A stretch of DNA of 64,000 bases, taken from the NCBI RefSeq assembly GCF_947500605.1, contig NZ_CANMSJ010000005.1, forward strand, positions 62,001 through 126,000, written 5' to 3'. How positions within the stretch are numbered: the first letter of the stretch is position 1; every line of letters begins with the position of its first letter. Shown piece by piece: positions 35,580 through 44,079 of this stretch. Below the pieces are notes generated by a model that did no database searches, was not told where the DNA came from, and saw nothing but the letters and a program-made list of their open reading frames with translations. A program made the translations under genes and the position numbers. This stretch comes from an uncultured Lacinutrix sp. GTDB lineage: Bacteria; Bacteroidota; Bacteroidia; Flavobacteriales; Flavobacteriaceae.

Positions 35580-37019
35580 TTAATTGCAACCTCTAGGTTT
35601 ATCACTTTGGTGAAGTGCAACCTCTGAATGTAAAAATTTTGCAGCTTTAGCAGAATCTATTACTTTAGAAGCACTACGTTTTAACATTTCTGTTTCAAAA
35701 TGAGTTAATACACTTTTTCGTATTCCTGCTGTTTTCCATTGCGATAATGGTCGGCATTCTTTTGTAATAAGTCTAGCAAGCGCTAAAGCATCTAATAAAG
35801 CTTGGTTTGCACCTTGACCTTTAAACGGACTCATAGGATGGGCAGCATCTCCAATAAGTGTTACTTGTTCGCCTTGTTCTAATACTTCTTGTTTAAGTAA
35901 TTGACGGTCGTAAACTGGATAGCCTGAAATTTCAGATTCTAATGTTGCTGCTAAAATTTGAGGAATAGGGCTGTGCCATTGTGTTCTATTACAGGCTTCT
36001 TCTTTTAATGCTTTTGGTCCTTGAGCGCTTAATGCTTTAGCTTCCTTTTCTAACATAGGAAAACTAAGTTGCCACATTATTGCGTTAGAGGAGTAAGGCA
36101 TCATGTAAATACGTTCGTTGCCATTGGCAGTTTGAAAAACGGTTTCGGAATCTAACAACGGACTTTCGATACCTTCTAAGGCTGCTAAAGGACAAATGCC
36201 TAATATTACAATGCAGTCTAAGTAACGTAAAGGTGTTTTATCTTCTCCAATAAGTAGGTTTCTTAAAGTACTTCTAATGCCATCTGCACCAACGACAAGG
36301 TCTGCTTTTGTGTTTTTTATTTCTCCGTTAACATTAAAACTTAAATTAACGCCTTCATTTTTTGAAGCTTTAAAATCTATTAATTGGTGTTGCCATTGCA
36401 CAGCGTTATGTTCTCCAAGTTGCTCAAGTAAAGCTAAGCGTAAAGATTGCCTTGCAATGTGAATATTTGAAGGTTTCGAATTTGTTTTGGCTTCTTCGGG
36501 CATCCATTTTCGCATTCCCCATTCACCAATTACTTTGCCACTGGTAGTATGTACAATGTGTTTTGTAGAAACGATGCCTTCTTTTAACGATAAAATACCG
36601 AATCCTTTAATGGCTTTACTCGCTTGCTGCAAAGTTAAACCGTAGCCTTGAGATCTAGAATCGAAGCTTTTATCTCTCTCGTAAAGTGTAAAAGGAATGC
36701 CACGATGTAAACAAGCTACAGCCAAAGCAACTCCGCCAATACCACCACCAATAATAGCAATGTGCGGATAGTTTTCGTTATCCGGATTTGGATGCTTTAC
36801 AGAAGGAATTAATCCAGAACCAGAACATTTTAAACAAGAATATAACGGACGCTTAGGAGGAACAGGAGTAATGCCTTGTGCATTTGTTTTTTTATAATCT
36901 TCAAGTGCAACCTGGTAGCGCAATTTCACTTTCTTGCTTAGCTTTCGGCTTTTTTTGCCATGACCTTTACATTCTTGACAAATGGTCCAGTTAGTCATTT
37001 CGTTTTCTGCCTTTTTCAC
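35580..37019 (-). CDS. FAD-dependent monooxygenase with N-terminal zinc ribbon
   Basis: The 479-residue protein has two parts. Residues about 14-75 hold two CxxCxGxG motifs (CQECKGHGKK and CLKCSGSG), a DnaJ-like zinc ribbon, separated by a basic linker. From about 84 on there is a class A flavoprotein monooxygenase: IAIIGGGIGGVALAVACL, the DG motif VGADGIRSTLR, and the GD motif LIGDAAHPMSPFKGQGANQA. Such enzymes hydroxylate aromatic or similar compounds with NAD(P)H. The zinc ribbon is unusual for this family and may mediate protein or RNA contact. There is no co-directional neighbour close by. Confidence 0.85.
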   Translation of the reverse strand: MKKAENEMTNWTICQECKGHGKKSRKLSKKVKLRYQVALEDYKKTNAQGITPVPPKRPLYSCLKCSGSGLIPSVKHPNPDNENYPHIAIIGGGIGGVALAVACLHRGIPFTLYERDKSFDSRSQGYGLTLQQASKAIKGFGILSLKEGIVSTKHIVHTTSGKVIGEWGMRKWMPEEAKTNSKPSNIHIARQSLRLALLEQLGEHNAVQWQHQLIDFKASKNEGVNLSFNVNGEIKNTKADLVVGADGIRSTLRNLLIGEDKTPLRYLDCIVILGICPLAALEGIESPLLDSETVFQTANGNERIYMMPYSSNAIMWQLSFPMLEKEAKALSAQGPKALKEEACNRTQWHSPIPQILAATLESEISGYPVYDRQLLKQEVLEQGEQVTLIGDAAHPMSPFKGQGANQALLDALALARLITKECRPLSQWKTAGIRKSVLTHFETEMLKRSASKVIDSAKAAKFLHSEVALHQSDKPRGCN

Positions 37020-37155
37020 TGTTTTTTACTTTTTATTAATAAGAAAAAAATCAACTGTAATTGATGGTTGCTTTTTTATAATATTTTGTTCTTGAATGCT
37101 AATAATAGAGACCAATAAGTGGTTCTAGTTTTTTTGAAAACTGTAATTTATTTTT

Positions 37156-37163
37156 TAATTTTG
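37156..37163 (+). promoter_or_regulatory. -7 element for the 118-residue exported protein
   Basis: TAATTTTG matches TAnnTTTG exactly, 28 bases before the ATG at 37192. Confidence 0.6.
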
Positions 37164-37191
37164 TATAACAAAAATATTAAATTTTATAATT

Positions 37192-37548
37192 ATGAAAAAG
37201 ACTGTGTTATTTACGTTTTTAATGTTCTTATTATCGGTATCTATTTACGCTCAAAGCAATACTTCTAATGTTGCCATTGGCGATGTTTTTGTTATTGGCG
37301 AAGCTAACGATAATTACAATCACATAAATTTCCCAAAGGCTAATTTTATTATTAAAAAAGGTGGTATTGTTAGTTATAAGAATATTGTAGGAGAAAAAGT
37401 TGAAGTTACTTCTGTTAAAGAGGATAAAGATGGACAGTTGATTGCAACAATTAAATTAGCTTCTAAAAAGAAGTTTTTTAATAGCCATAAATATGTAACT
37501 GTAGTTGTTGATAAAGCAATTGAGACTAAGGAGCTGGTGAAAATTTAA
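37192..37548 (+). CDS. Small exported protein, function unknown
   Basis: The 118-residue protein has a signal peptide (MKKTVLFTFLMFLLSVSIYAQ) and a beta-rich mature part with FPKANFIIKKGGIVSYKNIV and VTVVVDKAIE, Lys-rich near the end. No family is recognised. It has its own promoter and is followed by a 69-bp tandem repeat array. Confidence 0.65.
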   Translation: MKKTVLFTFLMFLLSVSIYAQSNTSNVAIGDVFVIGEANDNYNHINFPKANFIIKKGGIVSYKNIVGEKVEVTSVKEDKDGQLIATIKLASKKKFFNSHKYVTVVVDKAIETKELVKI

Positions 37549-37596
37549 ATAGCCTTTAAAATCATCAACTAATATTTAAAAGAGAACAGTATTAAT

Positions 37597-37832
37597 ATCA
37601 TTCAAAGCAAAGCGAAGAATCTATTATTTTAAATATTAGTTCAATCTTGATTTATTAGTATTTCTGTCATTCAGAGCAAAGCGAAGAATCTACTGTTTTA
37701 TATATTAGTTTAATCTTGATTTATTAGTATTTCTGTCATTCAGAGCAAAGCGAAGAATCTACTATTTTAAATATTAGTTTAATCTTGATTTATTAGTATT
37801 TCCGTCATTCAGAGCAAAGCGAAGAATCTAAA
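37597..37832 (+). repeat. 69-bp tandem repeat array
   Basis: Units start at 37597, 37666, 37735 and 37804, exactly 69 bases apart; the last unit is partial. Each unit begins TCATTCAGAGCAAAGCGAAG (the dispersed repeat core) and carries a second part containing TTAATCTTGATTTATTAGTA. Units 2 and 3 differ at few positions; unit 1 is more diverged. It fills the gap between the convergent 118-residue and meaB genes. Confidence 0.9.
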
Positions 37833-37837
37833 CAATT

Positions 37838-38920
37838 CTAATTACCGTTACCTAATCCCAACAAATATTCAGCAGCAACAAAAGGTGTAGTTTCATTAGC
37901 TTCAATAAGCTCCAATTGTTTTTTAAGCGCAATTTTAATTTCAGTATTATTAAAGAATTCACTTTTAAGCTGATCTTCAATAGTCTGTATTAACCAGAAT
38001 TTGTTCTGCTCGTTTCGTTTAGAATAGAAGTAATTATTTTCGGTAGTTAGTTTTAAGTATTCCATAATCATGTTATAGACTTCTTCAATACCTTGGCTTT
38101 CTATAGCACTGCAGGTTATTACCTTTGGTTGCCATTTAGATGCTTTTATTGGATACAAATGCAAGGCACGATTAAACTCAACTTTAGCTAATTTAGCACG
38201 CTTAGCATTGTCGCCATCGGCTTTATTAATAGCAATAGCATCTGCCATTTCTATAATACCGCGTTTTATACCTTGAAGTTCGTCTCCAGCACCAGCGAGT
38301 TTTAATAATAAAAAGAAATCTACCATACTATGCACGGCAGTTTCACTTTGGCCAACACCAACGGTTTCAATAATAATTGTATCGAATCCTGCAGCTTCAC
38401 ATAAAATAATAGACTCGCGTGTTTTTCTAGCAACACCACCAAGAGAAGTGCCAGAAGGACTTGGTCTAATAAAAGCATTTTTATCTTTTACTAAATCTTC
38501 CATTCTAGTTTTATCGCCTAAAATACTACCTTTAGTAAGCGAGCTACTTGGGTCTACTGCTAATACAGCAACCTTTTTGCCAATACTAGTTAAGTAACTT
38601 CCAAAAGCCTCTATAAAAGTACTTTTTCCAACACCGGGAACACCGGTAATTCCAATACGAATAGATTTGTTAGCATGAGGTAAACATGCTTTTATAACAG
38701 CATTGGCTTGCTCTAAGTGTTTCGAGTTTTTACTTTCTACTAAAGTAATAGATTGACTTAAGGCCGTAATATTACCTTCTAAAATGGATTTTACTAAAGT
38801 ATTAGTAGTCTTTTTTTGTTTTCGGCGTTCTTTAATCTTAGCAATAGCATTATCGCTGGTTATTTCTGGATTAGAAATACCATCGTTTTCTTTTAATGCT
38901 GATTTATTATGATTTGCCAC
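37838..38920 (-). CDS. meaB: Methylmalonyl-CoA mutase-associated GTPase MeaB
   Basis: The 360-residue G3E GTPase has the P-loop GITGVPGVGKSTFIEAFG, switch-type IETVGVGQSE and base specificity INKADGDN. MeaB loads adenosylcobalamin into methylmalonyl-CoA mutase and protects it from inactivation. The mutase itself is not in this window, but a PduO-type adenosyltransferase that makes the cofactor is at 51066. The N-terminal ~50 residues are Lys-rich and poorly conserved. Confidence 0.94.
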   Translation of the reverse strand: MANHNKSALKENDGISNPEITSDNAIAKIKERRKQKKTTNTLVKSILEGNITALSQSITLVESKNSKHLEQANAVIKACLPHANKSIRIGITGVPGVGKSTFIEAFGSYLTSIGKKVAVLAVDPSSSLTKGSILGDKTRMEDLVKDKNAFIRPSPSGTSLGGVARKTRESIILCEAAGFDTIIIETVGVGQSETAVHSMVDFFLLLKLAGAGDELQGIKRGIIEMADAIAINKADGDNAKRAKLAKVEFNRALHLYPIKASKWQPKVITCSAIESQGIEEVYNMIMEYLKLTTENNYFYSKRNEQNKFWLIQTIEDQLKSEFFNNTEIKIALKKQLELIEANETTPFVAAEYLLGLGNGN

Positions 38921-39072
38921 GACTAAATTATATGAAAAGTAAATGTAATAAAAACGTCTCGACTGCCCTCAATAAGACAAAAGTATTATTTTAAAAGTTC
39001 CAGAAATACAATAATTAAATACTCATTTAAAACACAAGAGTAAATAATTGAATACCGAAAACTGAACACTAT

Positions 39073-39618
39073 CTATTTCAACGGTACCACAACTTTTGCA
39101 ACATCCCAAGCCATAGTTAAAGATAAATTATCTGTAGAATTATCGAAAGCGATAGTAAATTTCTCTACAGGTTTGTCTAGTTTTTGAACAGGAACAGAGA
39201 AACTAGCAACATCAAATTCTGGAATACGCATAGGTTTCATAGTCTCGTCAACTCCCCATTTATATTGTTTGGCATTAAACATTATATTCCAAGAGGTGTC
39301 GTTAGGGATAGTCCAAAGTGTATATTTTCCTGCAGGAAGCGAGTCGTTTCCAACTTTTAAAGCTTTGTTAGTTTCAAAAGTAGTCGCCTCGTTTGCTCCA
39401 GTTCTCCAAACCTCGTTAAAAGGTACTAATGCTCCAAAAACTTCACGATTACGTTTAGACGGTCTGTTGTAGAAAATTCTTAATTTTAAATCGTTTAAGT
39501 TAAAAGCGACTGTGTCTTTAGGACTCTTACGTTCTTCAAAAATGCCTGTTTTTGTATAATAGAAATAACCAACAATGGCAAAAATGATAACAAGTAAAAA
39601 AACGATAAACCGTTTCAT
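39073..39618 (-). CDS. DUF2911 exported or membrane-anchored protein
   Basis: This 181-residue protein has a single N-terminal membrane helix or uncleaved signal (about 3-22) and matches DUF2911: LRIFYNRPSKRNREVFGALV, PFNEVWRTGANEATTFETNK and LPAGKYTLWTIPN. The family is common in Bacteroidota and is uncharacterised. It is divergent from the sigma factor operon, and no promoter was found by exact consensus. Confidence 0.85.
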   Translation of the reverse strand: MKRFIVFLLVIIFAIVGYFYYTKTGIFEERKSPKDTVAFNLNDLKLRIFYNRPSKRNREVFGALVPFNEVWRTGANEATTFETNKALKVGNDSLPAGKYTLWTIPNDTSWNIMFNAKQYKWGVDETMKPMRIPEFDVASFSVPVQKLDKPVEKFTIAFDNSTDNLSLTMAWDVAKVVVPLK

Positions 39619-39806
39619 AGGGAAATTTATTAGGATTAATTAAAGTTAGTAAAGATACTTTAAAAGCTAAGGATGGTCAATATCTTAACGCGATTTTAAT
39701 ATTTTTTGTTGCTATCTTTAAAAAAAAATGAAACTTTTTTGCAACATCTTAAGTTTTGACTCGTCTTTAATGTGAGTTCGAAAATAAACTAACCAAAAAC
39801 CAATAA

Positions 39807-40364
39807 GTGAAAGTCGTTCAATTAAATATTATTGAATTGTGTAAACAAAACAATCGCAAGGCACAATTGCAATTATACAACCAGTATTGTGATGGTATGT
39901 ATTGTATTGCAAAACGTTTTGTAAACCACACCGCAGAGGCAGAAGATGTAGTACAAGAATCTTTTATAAAAGCATTTTCGAAACTGCACCAGTTTAAGGG
40001 CGATGTTACTTTTGGAGCTTGGTTAAAACGAATTGTTATTAATAAAAGTATCGATTATCTCAAACTAAAAAAGCAGCGTTTGGTTGAGTTAGAAGACGTT
40101 CATTTAAAAGTGATCGATACTAATGAGAATAACAGTTGGTTGGTGGACGATACAACAACTCTGGACGAAATTAAAGCAGCAATTAATAATCTGCCAGACA
40201 AGTACAAGTATGTGTTAATGTTGTTTTTAATAGAAGGGTATGACCATGAGGAGATTTCCGAAATATTAAACATAACGCAAGTCGCATCACGCACACAATT
40301 GTCTAGAGGAAAAGTGAAATTAAAAGAATTACTAAAACATAAGAGTTATGGCGAAAGATATTAG
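39807..40364 (+). CDS. ECF-type RNA polymerase sigma factor
   Basis: The 185-residue sigma-70-family protein starts at GTG (MKVVQLNIIELCK). Region 2 is visible as YNQYCDGMYCIAKRFV...EAEDVVQESFIKAF and region 4 as LPDKYKYVLMLFLIEGYDHEEISEILN, followed by a Ser/Arg/Gln-rich recognition helix. It probably directs transcription of its own operon and further targets. The 3' end overlaps the next gene by 17 bases, so its partner is translated in coupled fashion. Confidence 0.93.
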   Translation: MKVVQLNIIELCKQNNRKAQLQLYNQYCDGMYCIAKRFVNHTAEAEDVVQESFIKAFSKLHQFKGDVTFGAWLKRIVINKSIDYLKLKKQRLVELEDVHLKVIDTNENNSWLVDDTTTLDEIKAAINNLPDKYKYVLMLFLIEGYDHEEISEILNITQVASRTQLSRGKVKLKELLKHKSYGERY

Positions 40365-40908
40365 AGACCTTTTTGAAGCAGACAACAAACAGTCTACAGA
40401 GCGCATGCCATCTGGTCACGAAGTACGATTTCTAAACAAACTAGAAACGACTTTGCCAGAAAAGAAAAAGCAGAAATTTAATTGGCTGTCTATTGCAGCA
40501 AGTGTTGTCGTGTTTTTAGGTTTATGTTTTGGAGGTTTTCAATTTTTTAATGCCGAAAACACCCAAGGTATTACCGTTACAGATGTAGCACCTATTGAAA
40601 CAAAAACAATTGGAGATATTTCTCCAAACTTAAAAAAGGTTGAAGATTATTATCTCGCTAATATTAATATAGAACTGTCTAAAGTAAAACTAACACCAGA
40701 AAACAAAGAACTGTTTGATGGTTATGTAAAACGATTAGACGAGCTTAAAGCAGAATACAAACGTCTAAATATAGAGCTTACAAACGAAGGTCCAGACGAG
40801 TTAACTGTAGATGCGCTTATTAGTAATTTAAAATTAAGATTAAACTTAATGTATCGTTTAAAAGAACAATTAAAGGACTTGAATACGGTAAATGCTAATC
40901 AATTTTAA
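40348..40908 (+). CDS. Single-span membrane protein, probable anti-sigma factor
   Basis: The 186-residue protein has a cytoplasmic N-terminus of about 44 residues (MAKDIRDLFEADNK..., with PSGHEVRFLNKLE), one membrane helix (about 45-66) and an acidic periplasmic helical part rich in Lys/Leu/Glu. Position directly after, and overlapping, an ECF sigma gene, plus the single helix, make it a likely anti-sigma factor. No zinc-binding anti-sigma motif is seen. The stop overlaps the next ATG (TAATG). Confidence 0.65.
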   Translation: MAKDIRDLFEADNKQSTERMPSGHEVRFLNKLETTLPEKKKQKFNWLSIAASVVVFLGLCFGGFQFFNAENTQGITVTDVAPIETKTIGDISPNLKKVEDYYLANINIELSKVKLTPENKELFDGYVKRLDELKAEYKRLNIELTNEGPDELTVDALISNLKLRLNLMYRLKEQLKDLNTVNANQF

Positions 40909-42416
40909 TGTTGAAAATGAATTCAACAAATCAAAAAAATAAAAACATGAAACATATATATATCAGCATGCTTTGTTTTTTTGTAACCTGTAGTGCCTTA
41001 GCGCAAAACAGATTGACAAAAACAAAGGAAACAGTAAAGGCAAGTAAACAGTCTACAATCTATTTAGATGCTAGCCACACTAATGTAGAGGTAGATACTT
41101 GGAATAAAGATTACGTAGAGATTGAAGCTTATATTGAAAGTAAAAAATTAAGCAAAGAAGATCTTAAATTGGCTTTGAAATCTTGGGATTTAGATATCGA
41201 AACGGAAGGTAATGCAATAACAATTCGCTCTAAAGGCTCGCAAGGACTTTGGACAGAGGATATGAGTGTTAATATTTTAAACGAAGAATCTATTGAAGCT
41301 TTATCTAATATGGATTTTAATTTAAACCTAGGTCCTTTGTTAGAAGGCTTAAGCAGCTTAGAATCTTTAAAAGATTTACCCGAAGCTTTAAACGTATTAC
41401 GCATTCCAAAATCTCCAGATGGCAACTATAATATGGATTTCGATTTTGATAAATATCAAGAAGAAGGTGAGCCATATTTAAACTCTTGGAGTAAAAAGTA
41501 CAGAAAAGAATATGGTGAAGAGTATGAAAATGAAATGCGCCAATGGGCTAAAAGCATAAAACAATCAGACTTAGATTCGTTTGAGAAAGGCATGGAAAAT
41601 TGGGGAGAAAACCTTGGTAAAGATATTGAAAAAGCTATCGAAGAAGGTTTTGGTAAAGATTTCGAGAAGAAAATGGAGAAATGGGGAGAAGACTTTGGTA
41701 AACAGTTTGAAGAAAAACTAGCACCAGCAATGGAAAAATGGGGAGAAGAGTTTGGTAAGGCTTTCGAAGAAAAGATGGAAGAAGCGTTTGGAGATTCGAA
41801 ATCTAAAAACCTTTTTGAGAACTCTAATAAAACACATGAGTTAATAAAAACCATAAAGATTAAAATGCCTAAAAAAGCCAAGTTAAAGCTTGATGTTAGA
41901 CATGGAGAACTTAAAATGGCATCTGTAATTAGTAATCCAGACATTACTATTTCTCACGGTAAATTTTTAGCTAATAGTATTGATGGAAGCAACGCTTCCA
42001 TCAATATTTCATATTCTAATGCGTCTATTCAATCATGGAATGAAGGTGCTTTAAAGCTAAACTATGCTTCTAAAACTAGTATTAAATCGGCTAAAGATTT
42101 AATGCTTAATGCGGTGTCTTCTAATATAGATATAGAGAATTTAAGTGGAAACTCTGTTATAGATGGTAGTTTTGGAGATTTATATGTACAGAATATTACC
42201 GAAGATTTTAATAACCTCCATATTGTTTTAGAGAATAGCGATGCGCTTTTAAACCTGCCAAAAGCAATAAACTATAACTTGTATTTTAAAGGCAATCAAT
42301 CGAAATTTAATAAAGAGAAAACAAACAATAAAACAATAACGCATAACCCAAACAATGGAGGCTCTAATAAAACCATTGTAATTAATGCAAAGTATAGCAA
42401 CGTTATTGCTGAATAA
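40908..42416 (+). CDS. Exported DUF4097-like protein with Trp-Gly helical repeats
   Basis: The protein is up to 502 residues. The ATG at 40908 is coupled to the upstream stop, but an ATG at 40947 would place MKHIYISMLCFFVTCSALAQ, a clear signal peptide, at the terminus and seems the more likely start. A beta-rich region (about 45-120) and C-terminal part (from about 318) resemble DUF4097-type adhesin-like beta-helix proteins. Between them is a helical, highly charged stretch (about 190-297) with three similar units, MENWGENLGK, MEKWGEDFGK and MEKWGEEFGK. It is a likely target of the preceding sigma/anti-sigma pair. Confidence 0.7.
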   Translation: MLKMNSTNQKNKNMKHIYISMLCFFVTCSALAQNRLTKTKETVKASKQSTIYLDASHTNVEVDTWNKDYVEIEAYIESKKLSKEDLKLALKSWDLDIETEGNAITIRSKGSQGLWTEDMSVNILNEESIEALSNMDFNLNLGPLLEGLSSLESLKDLPEALNVLRIPKSPDGNYNMDFDFDKYQEEGEPYLNSWSKKYRKEYGEEYENEMRQWAKSIKQSDLDSFEKGMENWGENLGKDIEKAIEEGFGKDFEKKMEKWGEDFGKQFEEKLAPAMEKWGEEFGKAFEEKMEEAFGDSKSKNLFENSNKTHELIKTIKIKMPKKAKLKLDVRHGELKMASVISNPDITISHGKFLANSIDGSNASINISYSNASIQSWNEGALKLNYASKTSIKSAKDLMLNAVSSNIDIENLSGNSVIDGSFGDLYVQNITEDFNNLHIVLENSDALLNLPKAINYNLYFKGNQSKFNKEKTNNKTITHNPNNGGSNKTIVINAKYSNVIAE

Positions 42417-42420
42417 ATTT

Positions 42421-42428
42421 TATTTTTG
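42421..42428 (+). promoter_or_regulatory. -7 element for the M23 peptidase gene
   Basis: TATTTTTG matches TAnnTTTG exactly, 35 bases before the ATG at 42464. Confidence 0.45.
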
Positions 42429-42463
42429 AGTTCAATATTAATGATCGTTTTTACGTATTAAAT

Positions 42464-43153
42464 ATGAATTCAACAGACTTCAAAACATGCTTGGCAGCTT
42501 TAACTGCACAAAATATATGTGTAATAGATGCTTCCATTTCTAAAAGTGACTACACACCAATCGATTTATCTGAAGCTAATACAGACTTACAAAACTTCGA
42601 TATTTCATCTTCTAAAGATTGGGACACCTATATTACCAATTACCTTAATGAAAGAAACAAAAAAGTAGCCTTTGGTGGTTATCTTGAAAAACGTGGTATT
42701 TATAATCGTAGCGATTATTTTAATAACCCTAATCCTGAAACCGAACGGAATATTCATATTGGTTTAGATTTATGGATAGCGGCTGGAACATCTGTTTTAG
42801 CAGCTTTTAATGGCGAAGTACATAGTTTTAATGATAATACTAATTATGGCGATTATGGTCCAACTATTATCTTAAAACACGAGCTAGAGGGTTTTGTGTT
42901 CTATACACTTTATGGACATTTGTCTCGCGAATCTTTATCTAACTTAAAATTAGGTGAGAAGGTAAGTCAAGGACAAACTATAGCTTATTTAGGTGAAGCT
43001 GAGGTAAACGGTGATTATGCTCCGCATTTACATTTTCAAATTATTATAGATATACAAGATAAAGTTGGCGATTATCCGGGAGTAAGCTCTTTAATAGATT
43101 TAGATTTTTATAAAGAGAATACTGTTGATCCAGAAGCTGTTTTAGGACTATAA
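42464..43153 (+). CDS. M23-type peptidase-like protein without signal peptide
   Basis: The 229-residue protein has M23 zinc-peptidase (LytM) residues: HIGLDLWIAAGTSVLAAFNG (H and D ligands of HxxxD), YGHLSRES and HLHFQI (HxH). These enzymes cut peptidoglycan cross-bridges. No signal peptide or lipobox is visible, which is unusual for an enzyme acting on the wall; many cytosolic-looking Bacteroidota relatives may act on other substrates or in carbohydrate metabolism. It is transcribed after the sigma operon but from a possible own promoter. Confidence 0.78.
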   Translation: MNSTDFKTCLAALTAQNICVIDASISKSDYTPIDLSEANTDLQNFDISSSKDWDTYITNYLNERNKKVAFGGYLEKRGIYNRSDYFNNPNPETERNIHIGLDLWIAAGTSVLAAFNGEVHSFNDNTNYGDYGPTIILKHELEGFVFYTLYGHLSRESLSNLKLGEKVSQGQTIAYLGEAEVNGDYAPHLHFQIIIDIQDKVGDYPGVSSLIDLDFYKENTVDPEAVLGL

Positions 43154-43222
43154 TGTGCTTTAATTTATTATGAGAAGATTGCCTTTATTGTACAATTAGT
43201 TTCAAGAACAATGTCAAAATTT

Positions 43223-43945
43223 TTAGTTATTCATCTTTAATGCTTCAATTTTTTTTATTTCAGCTATGTTTAACTTTTCAATTGCTGTAATAAAAGCATC
43301 AACATTATTAAATTCAGCTTTGTACCAATCTTGTTCATTAAAATAAATGTGCATTGCTCCTCCTTTTTTAAAGGTGTAACCATAACGCGCAAATATTTCG
43401 TTTCTCATTATTTTTAATTCAACTAGAGATAAAGACATTAGATATTCCGGACTACTAACTTCGAACTTGGTTTTAATATGTTTTCCAGTTGTAATTTCTC
43501 CAATTGAAAAACGCCTTGCTATTTCGTATTGGTTATCTGTTCCTGTCTGTACTGGCGGAATATTTAATTTTAGACATTTAATCATTTTATTACCTATCTT
43601 ATAGATTACAAACTCTCCATTGGTTTCATCAGAATAAAACTTATTACCATCTATTTTTATGTTGGTATAGTTAAGATAGCTAGTGCGCCAACCTACTGTT
43701 TGTTCGTTTTCGGTTAGCCAATCTCCAGATTTAAGTTGCACACAAATTAGGTTATTGTGTATCGCTACGGTTAATTCCGCCTCAGCCTCAGAGAAGCCTA
43801 TAGCATAAATACCTTCGTATTCATCTATATTGTTTACATGCCAAGAGGATAAATTATTCTCATTAATTTCTTCACCAGCTAAAATTTGAGAGAAGGCATT
43901 TAAAGAAACTAATAGAAGTAAAAAGAGTAGTTTTTTTAGTTTCAT
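43223..43945 (-). CDS. Exported YARHG-domain protein
   Basis: The 240-residue protein has a signal peptide (MKLKKLLFLLLLVSLNAFSQ) and a C-terminal YARHG-type domain with the hallmark ELKIMRNEIFARYGYTFKKG, followed by WYKAEFNNVDAF. YARHG domains are thought to work outside the cytoplasm, possibly in wall or surface contacts. The middle part (about 40-150) is not recognised. Single gene. Confidence 0.8.
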   Translation of the reverse strand: MKLKKLLFLLLLVSLNAFSQILAGEEINENNLSSWHVNNIDEYEGIYAIGFSEAEAELTVAIHNNLICVQLKSGDWLTENEQTVGWRTSYLNYTNIKIDGNKFYSDETNGEFVIYKIGNKMIKCLKLNIPPVQTGTDNQYEIARRFSIGEITTGKHIKTKFEVSSPEYLMSLSLVELKIMRNEIFARYGYTFKKGGAMHIYFNEQDWYKAEFNNVDAFITAIEKLNIAEIKKIEALKMNN

Positions 43946-44079
43946 AAATTGTAAATAGTATGATATTGATTAATAGTGTTTTAGCTTAGACGAAGATAAT
44001 TTAAAAATAAAGAAAGTCGAATTTGTTAAAAATAGTTTTTAATTAAGTCTTTTCAAGAAGTAAGTTAACCATTAGATAT

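Noticed and set aside
37597-37832. Tandem array as a possible CRISPR
   Set aside because: The whole 69-bp unit is repeated including the would-be spacers, and no cas genes are nearby.
37838-38920. Lysine/arginine transport (ArgK) ATPase label for MeaB
   Set aside because: The older ArgK name for this family is considered a misassignment; GTPase motifs and the cobalamin context fit MeaB.
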